Source: Gymnogyps californianus
Lineage: Eukaryota > Chordata > Aves > Accipitriformes > Cathartidae
Assembly: GCF_018139145.2 (NCBI RefSeq)
Contig: NC_059471.1
Coordinates: 205,549,494-205,613,493 of the forward strand
Direction of reading: 5' to 3'
DNA length: 64,000 nt
Below are positions 25,470-35,600 of this stretch, in pieces. The stretch's first letter is position 1, and every line of letters begins with the position of its first letter. The translations under genes were made by a program, and so were the position numbers. The notes beneath the pieces were generated by a model that made no database searches, was not told where the DNA came from, and saw only the letters and a list, made by a program, of their open reading frames with translations.

Positions 25470-25624
25470 TGGATGCTTTCCCAGTCTCTAGTGACCTTAA
25501 ACCAGATGTTGATGCTTTTGCATTTACATTGAAATATGAAGAACTTGAAACATTCACTCCATTACCTAGTGAACTAGGAGCAAGTTTCTGTTCTTTCAAA
25601 GGAAAGATAAATTATAGTTGTTAG
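25470..25624 (+). other. Exon-like segment in RSBN1L intron 1 (candidate poison exon)
   Basis: A good acceptor (tttgcttttatttctag, AG at 25468-25469) precedes 155 bases that stay open when joined in phase to the single base carried from exon 1. The segment encodes about 51 residues beginning VDAFPVSSDLKPDVDAF. Its last codon is TAG (25622-25624), immediately followed by gtaggc, an acceptable donor. If included, it would terminate the protein after exon 1. I recognise no protein homology. A chance match of splice-like signals remains the default explanation. Confidence 0.25.
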
Positions 25625-27408
25625 GTAGGCTTAGGTTACTTTGATTGTGGTCTATACCTATACTTACAGGAGGAGCCAAGCTTGTAGAGAACAATTATTA
25701 ATATCAATATGCCTTTTTGTTTATCGATTATGTCGTCTGGCTTACTGCATTTTCCACTAACTTCCACTAGTATCTTAGTCTCTGATTCACTTACCTTTGA
25801 GTATTTTTTTTTTTTAATTACTTGTTCTTTTTGGTCAGCGCGTTGCACGTATCATTTTGTTCTTAGGATCTCGATTGCTGGTGTACAAGTGGGCTTTAAG
25901 TATGTCATTTCAGTGCTTTCAAGTATTTCATTTTAGAGTGTTTTTTTCTTGTTCCTGTCCAAAAGATGACTTAGGAAAAGTCTTCAGAAATGATACCTGG
26001 TACATGTTTGGTGTTGGTGAAGCCTTCTTGTCTTCAAGGATAGGTGCTAAAAAACTCGCCCAATATCTTTCTGGCAAAGCTATGGAAATAATAACCATAT
26101 TCACTCAGATTGTCAGTGTCCTACCAGTGTTACACAATCATGTTAACAAATCTCTGAGAACAATATTACAATAACAGGATGAAATGGTTTTTGCGCATTG
26201 GTAAAAGAAATGATGACACTGATGGTGTCGACTGAATAATTGTTAATTGAACCCTCCTGGAAGTAGTGATTTGTCTTTAAAGAGGAGATTCTGTACCTTG
26301 TATCTGGAAAGGATATTTTCTCAGGACTTACATACTGACAGGCAGAAGTACTTGACTTTTTAGTTGCAGTTTGCTCAGAACAGATCTTTTTACCTTTCAT
26401 TTATTTCTTGAAAACCTAAGTACAGGCAACAAATAACATTTTCCAAGGCAAATGATGACTGTTCGGCATCTGGGTCTCGAGATTTCTGTTTAGAGGAAGT
26501 GGTTTCTATAGCTAAAATTTTGTGTTGTAGTTTCTTATATAAATGAAAAACTTTATATTAATTAAACTGTATATTTTTTGCAGAGAAGGCTGTAAGAAAG
26601 TGAGGGATGCACTGAGTCTTCTGCTGAGAGCAGCCAGCCTTTTTAAAGTGGTTCTGTATTTGACTGTAGATTAAAGAACAGGTTTGTGCTGTTAATTCCG
26701 TGAATAATTTACTTTTCGGAGAGCAAAGGAGAAATGCAGTTATGGTGTAGGGAGAAAAGAATGATTGGAGGGGGGCATGCAGAATCCTAAGTACAGAGAA
26801 AAACTAAAAATGATACATTAGGGTGGGAGGGTGGAATAGGCAGCACTTGTGCATTGGGATTGCTGGAACTGTGGCATAGACTAGAAGATGATACTGTCAG
26901 GACTCTGGTTGCAGCAGTGAATGAGTGAGTGTGGAATGAGTGAATTTGAGATATGGACATGAAAGAGGGAGGAACTAACATGCAAAAGCTGTGTAAGGGA
27001 GGTGATTGATCTTAGGGCAAAAGACATATACATAGGTGCTGCCGAAAAGGCAAGGAAGGTTAGAGGAAGGGTAGGATAGAAGGAGAGTGAAAAATTTAAG
27101 CAGCCTACAGATACAACATCAGGGTGAATTTAGAGGGTTTTGTATAATAATAAAACCTGAGAGGCTTGCACACACAGAACATATAGGGGGAAAGTAGGAA
27201 TAAAATATACCTCTTTAGGTGTAATGAGATGAGTTCATAGAAGCTGTTGTACGTGCAGCTGGTAATACTTTCTAAAAATCAACCTAATACACGCAAGTGC
27301 AGTCTCCTTTTCCTGGAGTCTGCAGTTAGACAACCTTTTTGATTTTGGTGCTGTGAAAAATGAGCAGCAACGTGGAATTGACAGTATTGATTGTTTTTTC
27401 TCTCACAG
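25625..27408 (+). other. RSBN1L intron 1, no gene recognised
   Basis: Contains one member (about 26815-26965) of an imperfect direct repeat pair described separately. It is purine-rich on the + strand between about 26.7 and 27.1 kb. Nothing else was identified. Confidence 0.6.
26815..26965 (+). repeat. Imperfect direct repeat, left copy
   Basis: The stretch including 'ttgggattgctggaactgtggcatagac' (26854-26882) and the following gtgaatgagtgagtgtgga...gagatatggacatg resembles 27825-27965 in the same order. The two copies lie about 1 kb apart. The family is unknown to me; it could be a decayed dispersed repeat or a local duplication. Confidence 0.45.
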
Positions 27409-27530
27409 CATTCAGAACTGATACACATATCAGTGTTGCACCTGCCAGAAAGAAAATTGTGCAGATGAGACTAGAGGTGCAGAAGTCTCTAAAAGAGGCA
27501 AAATTATCAAAAGATAAGCAGATGGAACGG
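27409..27530 (+). other. Exon-like, lysine-rich coding segment in RSBN1L intron 1
   Basis: A pyrimidine tract and AG (gattgttttttctctcacag, AG at 27407-27408) precede 122 bases that are fully open and end at cgg|gtgaga, a near-consensus donor (GT at 27531). In phase 1, as carried by exon 1, it reads AFRTDTHISVAPARK, then a charged predicted helix (VQMRLEVQKSLKEAKLSKDK) and MER. It leaves in phase 0, so splicing directly to RSBN1L exon 2 would shift the frame and stop within about 22 codons. I cannot name a matching protein. The composition is far more protein-like than other intronic frames in the window. It could be an alternative RSBN1L exon, an exon of a nested transcript, or an exapted fragment. 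Confidence 0.35.
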
Positions 27531-30500
27531 GTGAGATTTCCTTGATTGTTTTGAGGCTCTGAAGGTGGAAAAACTCTATCCTCCTCTCTGCAGCCAAAGT
27601 GGAGACGCATTGCACGTGGGTACATGGGATGGACTGGAATTCCCAATTGAACTTTGTACTGATAAGAGTGCCAGTGTCTGTGAATTGGGAGGACTCACGT
27701 TTCTGATCAGTGAGCTGTGTGCGTACTCTGCTACATATAGGAGTTATGACATTACAAGAAAAAGCTTTACCCTGGTGAGAGAGAGGGAGGGCCTGCACAG
27801 ACCTTAGTACTGGAGAAAATGAGGAATGAAGCTGGGGGAGTTGGGGGAAGAATGGCAAAATTTGTCTTATGGGATTGCTGAGACTGTGATATAGACAAGG
27901 TAATACAGGGGATCGGGGCGTGCAGTGATGCGGAGTGAATGTATGTGAGATTTGGACTTGGAAAACTGTCATCATAGGACTTTGAGTAGTACCAGTAGCA
28001 TTTTCCTAATTCTAGCTTAATTACTGTGATGATGATAAGGGATATTGACACTGAGGAGGAGATTGTGAGATCTTTCACCTACCATTCAAAAAAGCTGATT
28101 ATAGGAGCTGATGTTTGTCCTTTGCTTGCAATAGTGATTACTAGGTAAGAGAGCCTAGTTTTGAGGCACCTTTCTTTCCTAAGTGATAGGAAGATGTTAA
28201 GCTTGGTCATAGCCATGATGGATGATGTGTTTAAAGCTCTTTAAAATTTTTGTATTTTCTTCCTTGAACAAATCTTCATGTACAGATTTCTCTGGTCTTC
28301 TAATTCATTGGAAAGACATTTAACTTGCAGTGTCATAACCAGGCCTTAAAGCTTGTGTTTCAATTAAATGAATGGAGTTGAGTGAACCCTTCTGAGATGA
28401 TGATCTAGCATGCAGAGAACCTGGAAAAGCATTACCATATGCATGATTTCCTGCAGATACGAGGTTTAGGCTTTTTAAAATAAGCTTAAATTTCACTTGT
28501 CAAGTACATTCTGATAGTGGGATTAGAAATTGTGTAACTATTTTTGTTTTAAAACATGGTGTGAATCTGACAGAAATGATTGCTGTTCCAGTTTATGACT
28601 ATACTGGTTCAGTTGGTAATTTAACCGATACTCAGCTCTAGCAGTTCATAGTTGAAATTGTTTTCTTAACAGTGCAATGCTCAGCTCAGCCACTCCCCAC
28701 TTCTTCAGATGATCCCTGCCCAAAGTTTTTTGTTTTGGTCCATAGACTTGCTGTAAGGTGTGATCCAGATGCACTAACCATCTTTTCTGTTTTTCTTGCC
28801 ATTTCTGTGTACAATTTTCCTTTTCCTCCTTTTTTTTTTTCTTCAGTAATTCATTTGCCGGTAAGATTACCTTAGTGTGCAAGCAATTACAAAATGAGAC
28901 TAGTATTTTTAACTTGCAGATGGGGGTTCCCTGTATGAGCAAGAAAGCTGAACGTAGTACTGTAGCTCTTGTTTTACTTCCAGTCTTTTTTTTTCCTCCT
29001 TTCTTTCTCCTGCTGTCTTTGAAGGATAGATTAGATTTCAGGTGGGCGCTTACCAGTGATTCTTCTGATAACTTTGTTGCTTTGGGTTGCATGACACTTC
29101 TGGGTTTTAAGCTTTCAGGATATTGCACTTTTCAGGCTTGTTAAGTTCAGTTTGCATCTGGCGGGATGCTGATTTCATAGTCTGACTGACTGAAGTAGGT
29201 TGGAGAAAGTTTTGAATCTTATTCTTTTCCCGTTCTTTAGAGCTGGGTCCATGCATCTTGCTAGTTAGGTTGTCTTTTTTCTTCTGTTAAACATTTCCTT
29301 CTTCTGTTTACTTCTATTTCCTTTGCTTTTTTTTGTACTGTGTGGCTTGACTCACTTCCCCTCCCCCCCCGCCAAACTCCTTAAATTCAGCAGTCATTTT
29401 CATGCTTGTGATGCCTCTTGATCACTCTTCTGGATTCTTTAATATGTTTCTATTTAGATACCCCACTGTGATCAGCAATGTCTAGAAAGTGTTTAGGGTT
29501 TTAAGTGTGGTGTACAAGAGGAAGAGGGACTCCTCAGATTTCTTTGGATGTTCAAGATTTATGTGCGGTTTAGTCTTGAGAGCTGATAGTGACATTAATG
29601 TAAGCATCCAATGTTGAGATGAATTTGGAGCAGTGTATCTTTCTCCTGAGGGACACTGTCCTCTTTTTCGTTTCTATGAAATAACCATGAAGCTTTGCTA
29701 GGCAGAACAAAATCTTCCACTTTCTAAGCTAGAGAACAAATAAAGCCCCTCCTGTACCCCAGAATCCAGCGCTGTGTGTAATTTCAACAGCAGAAACTTA
29801 TTCTGGTTGTAGAATAATAAATAATTTTTCTTAGTTGAAACAATATCAGTAGGCTGAAACATCAGATCTGAAACCTCTTGTAGAGGCCTTGTTTGCAGCT
29901 GTCACATTCTCCACTAGCGATTTCTGATGCAACTCCCCAGTGCTTAAACTTGGCTCATTCAGTTCTGCGTGTAGAAGGTCTCCTTTTAGAAGTGCAAAGA
30001 TTAGAGGAATTGTAAAGATTAAATTTAAATTTCTTGGAAGTGTTTTGATTCTGAAAGGGGTCTGTCTTCCTTCCCATTCACTGGAGGGCTTGGGGGAATG
30101 TTCTTGCCTGGTAAGGGGATTTCTTTAGTCATATCTTGGATTTTAAACTTTACTGTAAGGGATGTCAGCCAAGTGTTCCTGGTTATTGGAATGAGAAAGC
30201 TATCATGATTTTTTTTTTTTTTTTGGGTCTCAGAAATACCGTATGGGTTTCTTCATGTTCATTAAGTCAGGAAGCCTGCTCTCCAGTGTACCTTGTATGA
30301 CTTAATAAAAATGCAGGTGTCAAAACCGTTAACATGGTGGTGGTAAACGTACTTCATGTATCTGCATAACCAGATAAACATGACTTCTTGAGGTTTTTAT
30401 TTTTATGGGTATTTGTATAAAGGGAGGAGAGTGCCAATGGAAGGAACGGTGACTGATGTTCTTGTACTCCCCTCCTCCTCTCCCTTCCCTTCAGTTACAA

Positions 30501-31508
30501 TACTGTTGGTGTTAACCATATTGATGGTGTCCGTTAGCAGTAGTTTGTAAATATTTTGCCTGATGTGCAGTGACAGCCCTTAAATCAAAGGGAGGAAAGA
30601 GAGGCAGAATACTTTGAACATAATCTATGACTGACTACTAATGTGGGTTACCATCTGGAAAACTGATGCAAAGCAGCTGCAGCTTTTGGCATCTGACAAG
30701 GTTGTACAGCTCGCCTCTTTCAGTGCTGAAACGGACTTGCTGGAGCTCCTGCATCAGCTTCAAGGTGCAAATTTCACAATGTGACAGTGACCACATCGCA
30801 CGTAATCCACCACAGAGCATTTCCCACTTGACTCGTTCTCTATGCACTTGATTTACCTTTTTGTCTATAGAAAGCTTGCAATAGAGGCAAAGATCTGGTT
30901 AAATTTCTGAAATCTGAATGGTGTGCTCTATGAATTTGTGTTCCTTTATTTACTACTTAGGAAATCACTGCAGTCATCATGAGAAGGTATCTATCTAGTT
31001 AGGAAACGGAAAACTTTTATTATAGCCTTTAGTTGTAAATGTCTGTTTACCTTATAAATATGGTATGTATTCCATTTCTTTTATTTATGTACTTAACACA
31101 ACATCCAGACAAAGTAGAAGCTTTTGGATTTGAGGAGGAAGTATGCATATCACTCTGAATCAATTCAGTTAATCATGTGGATTCACTGTACAGTGAAAAC
31201 ATTCTTCAGATGCCATGTAGGAAGGTGAGGTGGAACACTTCTTCATAATGGAATTCTTCCTGTCTGTATATAGCACTTTTTTTAATATACTGCTGTTGCT
31301 GCATTTCATTCATGTGTCTACTGTTTCTATGACATAAAAAACAAAGAATATGGACTTTGTGGTGACACTCATATTGTGAACTTGAATGAGACATCTAGAA
31401 ATCTCTTCACTCCTTGGGTGTTGTATTTCCTCCAAACAGGGATACTTATTCCTACAGAACTGCGTATTTTAAAAAGTATGCATGTGGCATTGGCTTATTT
31501 AGTAGAAT
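27531..31508 (+). other. RSBN1L intron 1, no gene recognised
   Basis: Contains the right member of the imperfect repeat pair (about 27825-27965) and several pyrimidine-rich tracts (28825-28842, 28985-29005, 30209-30225). No other feature was recognised. Confidence 0.6.
27825..27965 (+). repeat. Imperfect direct repeat, right copy
   Basis: 'atgggattgctgagactgtgatatagac' (27869-27896), followed by a gtgaatgtatgtgagatttggacttg block, mirrors the left copy near 26854. Divergence is high (several mismatches and indels), so the duplication is old. Confidence 0.45.
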
Positions 31509-31837
31509 TGTATTGGGTTTGTGTGGCAAGGTTTTGGTAGCAAGCGGGCTACAGGGGTGGCTTCTGTGAGAAGCTGCTAGAAGCTTCCCCCATGTCCGAT
31601 AGAGCCAATGCCAGCCGGCTCCAAGATGGACCCGCCGCTGGCCAAGGCCGAGCCCATCAGCAATGGTGGTAACACCTTTGTGATAACATATTTAGGAAGG
31701 GGAAAAAGTTACTGTGCAGCAGCAACTGCAGCCGAGGAGAGGAGTGAGAAGATGTGAGAGAAACAACTCCGCAGACACCAAGGTCAGTGAAGAAGGAGGG
31801 GGAGGAGGTGCTCCAGGCGCCGGAGCAGAGATTCCCC

Positions 31838-32240
31838 TGCAGCCCATGGGGAAGACCACGGTGAGGCAGGCTGTCCCCCTGCAGCCCATGGAGATTAATG
31901 GTGGAGCAGATATCCACCTGCAGCCCATGGAGGACCCCGCACCAGAGCAGGTGGATGCCTGAAGGAGGCTGTGACCCTGTGGGAAGCCTGCGCTGGAGCA
32001 GGCTCCTGGCAGGACCTGCGGCCCCGTGGAGAGAGGAGCCCACGCTGAAGCAGGTTTGCTGGCAGGACTTGTGACCCCGTGGGGGACCCACACTGGAGCA
32101 GTCTGTTCCTGAAGGACTGCACCCCGTGGATGGGACCCATGCTGGAGCAGTTTGTGAAGAACTGTAGCCTGTGGGAAGGACTCACATTGGAGAAGTTCGT
32201 GAAGGACTGTCTCCCGTGGGAGGGACCCCACGCTGGAGCA
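31838..32240 (+). repeat. Two degenerate tandem repeat arrays inside the LTR
   Basis: Units of about 45 bases containing ctgcagcccatgg recur at 31838, 31882 and 31918. Units of about 50 bases with 'gtggg...acccacgctggagcag' recur five to six times from 31975 to 32240. They account for the long repetitive open frames on both strands here. Confidence 0.75.
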
Positions 32241-32468
32241 GGGGAAGAGTGTGAGGAGTCCTCCCCCTGAGGAGGAAGGAGCGGCAGAAACAATGTGTGA
32301 TGAACTGACTGCAACCCCCATTCCCCATCCCCCTGTGCCGCTGCGGGGGGAGGAGGTAAAGAACTTGGGAGTAAAGTTAAGCCCAGGAAGAAGGGAGGGG
32401 TGGGGTGGGGTAAAGGTGTTTTTAAGATTTGGTTTTATTTCTCATTACCCTACTCTGATTTGACTGGT

Positions 32469-32474
32469 AATAAA
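32469..32474 (+). terminator. LTR polyadenylation signal inside RSBN1L intron 1
   Basis: AATAAA is followed by a T-rich and then GT-rich stretch (gatttttttccccgagttgagtctgtttt). In sense orientation within intron 1 it could cause premature polyadenylation of RSBN1L transcripts. Whether it does is not visible from sequence. Confidence 0.5.
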
Positions 32475-32664
32475 TTAAATTGATTTTTTTCCCCGAGTTG
32501 AGTCTGTTTTGCCCATGATGGTAATTGCTGAGTGTTCTCTCCCTGTCCTTATTTCGACCCATGAGCCTTTCGTTCTATTTTTCTCTCCCCTGTCCAGCTG
32601 AGGAGGGGAGTGATAGAGCGGCTTTGGTGGGCACCTGGCACCCAGCCAGGGTCAGCCCACCACA

Positions 32665-35600
32665 AGAGTCAAAACCAACTCTATAAAAATAGAGACTTTT
32701 TTCTTCAGGCAGTAGGGCTTGAAAGCTAAGGAGCGAGCCTAACTCTTACTGGACCTTCCATAGCTGATTCCTACTGTGCTTGGAATTTCTTTTTTTTTTT
32801 TTTTTTTTAAACCCTGGTAGGGAGTATTTGCAAACTCTATTTAGTATGTGACCAGTTATTTCCTGAGCAGTGTATTTTTCTGTCAAAAGCATAGAAAGCA
32901 AAAGTGTGTTTTGGTAGGGGAAAAACTTCATGAAAAGGTACAGGGTTCTTCTGTCTTTACCCTGGGATACAAATTAGTTCAAACTTCTGGCTTTTAGTTT
33001 TAGTGTGTTCAGGGGTACATAAAGGAGTAGCAAGTCTGTGTGTTTGCAGGAAGAGCATGTGTTACAATGAGCAATGATGTGAGAAGACTCTAAGTGTTAC
33101 TATGCTACAATAACATATGTATGTATGAAAAGTCTGTATGTAATAATTACTGTGTTTTAGTCATAATTGTCCCTAACGTAGTTGTTAAAAAAACAGTGGA
33201 AGATACCTGATTAATGTGGAGACACCTGAATATGTAATCTGCTCTTTGGAGCTAGTCCCTGAAATTCATCAAATGAACAATAAGATAATGTTTTGAGGAC
33301 CACTGACTTCTTTGGGTGTTGAATGTCACAAGGAAGCTACTGCAGCAGTAGTAAGCGTTGGGCTAAGGAGAAACAGCTATCGGCTGTCTCAGTACAATAT
33401 AGTGAGTAGAAACAGAGACATCAGTCATCCAGCTGTGTTCTGGCCAAGTTGAGAGCTAGTACATTGCTTAGGGTTTTGGATTATTTTAACATTAAGGATT
33501 TTGGTATGAGTGATGTGCTGATAAAATAAAGTGTTAATTTAAATCTGTAGTAGAGGAACTGGTATTTTCCCAGAGAGACTTGTTTCATTGCATTTTTTTG
33601 TTGGTATCTTATATGGCTATTAGGTATTTTTTCCTGTAACTTCAGATGTGGTTCATGGCATCATGATTGACTTTCTCCCATTGGAAGAATCGGGATACCA
33701 ACTTTTAGGATTTGGTATTTTCTCCCTTTTCAAAGTAGAGCAGACATAACAGGAATTTTTTGTGTCTGTTTTGATCCAATAATAATAATAAAATCACCCA
33801 CAACAACCCCCCCAAGAAACAGATGAAATGTTAGACAAATCCTCATATTCAGTACCTGACTAATCTTTTGATTATCCCTTACCAGAACAACTTTGTTAAA
33901 AGGGAGAGAGCAAATAGTTCAGCTTAAATAAAACTGAAGTTTATATTCCTGGAATGCTATTTTTAAATATCTACTAAGATGGAAAAATAGTTATTGAAAT
34001 GTTAATATGCTTAGGTGGCTTCACATAAAAATATTGTATAATGTTGATGAATTTTGAAAGGGTTATTATAAACATTCTTGTGATTTCCTGCAGAACATAT
34101 GCTGTGCCTATTCTTTTTTTTTAATTAGCCTTTTTTTTAGACTAGGACTTTTCTAAACACCCCACCCAAACCCCCCCAAAAACCCCAACCCCACCACCGA
34201 ACAAACAAACACACACCAAACCAAAATACTCACACCCTTGGGGAAAATGTTCCAATAATGGACCACAACTATTTGGTAAGTTCCTCCTGTGACTAACTTG
34301 TGCCTTTACAGTTCCTTTTTTTTTTTTTTTGGTAAGCAATATGATCATTTATGGACTAGGGATGTCAGACTTTAGCTTCTAGTCACTGGTACATCAATAT
34401 ATGTTGTTTTTTTCAAATGAAGACCTTTTAATTAAAACTTGTCTTCCCTGTTTGAGTCAAATTGCCCCTTCACCTTACTTTGAACTCAAGTTACCTTCTC
34501 ACTAGGTAACTAATGAGAAGGTAACTTAAATTTGTTAATTGCTTGTCTGCAGCTTCAGTTTTTCATCATTGTGAAAATTGAAACTATTCCAGTGGCAATT
34601 GCAATGCTGTGACTTATGCAGGTAATAGCTGTTGGTGCTTGGTGTTCTTTTGTCCTGATCACTGACCATTGGGGTTACATTGTTTCCCTGGGGACTCATT
34701 TCATCCTGTTTCCTCAGCAGCCTAAGAAGGCAGCTCAAGCTGCCTTTTTTTTTTTTAATTTGTTAGGAGTAGTGTTGGTGAAAGCTAATTGCAGAATATT
34801 CTGTGGACATGGAAAGATTAGTATAAAGGTCTCTCTACTTTTTAGTACTTTGAGATGCTGTTGCGCTACAAATGAAGTGGAAACCTAAAGTTTTGGATCA
34901 GTAGGAGCTGCTACTGGTAAACCTCAAAAAAGCTCTACAAGAGTGTTCCAAGTTTCCTTGAGTTGTTCAACAGAACAAGTTTTGTCTTGTTTTCCCTTGC
35001 CAACCTGACTTACTGATTGTTTATTCTACCACATGTAGATTGTAAATTGCTTAATGTTGGAGGCATTCATTTTAAAGCAGGATTTTTGTGAAGAGTTTTC
35101 ATGTGTCTTGGTTGAGAAAGTGAGATTTGGACTGAAATTACGTATGGCTGGAGGGGATTGGTACCTTATATTAGAGAAGACACTCAGAGAGATACTGGTC
35201 TGTGGCATTTTGGAAAGTCCCAAAGAGCTCTAGCCTGTATTGAACTGTATCAGCTTTATTGGGCAGCATCGTGTGGTGGCAGCAGTTAGTACTTGGACAC
35301 TGTACTTGGAGAATTGCACTTGCCCGTCCTTGCTAGATATCTGTGCCATGGGCATATTTTAAACATGTTTATTGACTACAATGACTATTGGATGCATCTA
35401 AACTTACTGACTTTGCAGAGCCAGCATAGCTAAGTTGCAATAGATTTTGTGGTAAACTCAAAATAATTTGGTTGATTTTTATCTCTGCATCCCATTGAAA
35501 GCTGTGAAATGGAATATCTATCACTGAGGAGAATAATCTGCAGAATTTTGTTTGAGAATTGTGTTTGAGTTCTGCCAGCCAGACTAGAAAATACTTATTT

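Larger units (their letters stand above)
31509..32664 (+). mobile_element. Solo LTR of an avian endogenous retrovirus (1156 bp, sense to RSBN1L)
   Basis: The element begins tgtattgggtttgtgtggcaagg and ends gtcagcccaccaca, the TG...CA termini of an LTR family I recognise as common in neoavian genomes. It is flanked by agaat (31504-31508) and agagt (32665-32669), a 5-bp target-site duplication with one difference. The 5-bp length suggests an ERVL-like integrase. An AATAAA polyadenylation signal at 32469-32474 gives the + orientation. There is no internal viral sequence, so it is a solo LTR left by recombination. Internal subrepeats are present: ctgcagcccatgg about three times at 31838-31935, and 'ccgtgggagggacccacgctggagcag'-like units at about 31975-32240. 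Open frames inside it are not genes. Confidence 0.88.

Noticed and set aside
31692..32321. 209-codon minus-strand and 144-codon frames in intron 1
   Set aside because: They lie inside the solo LTR and translate its antisense sub-repeats.
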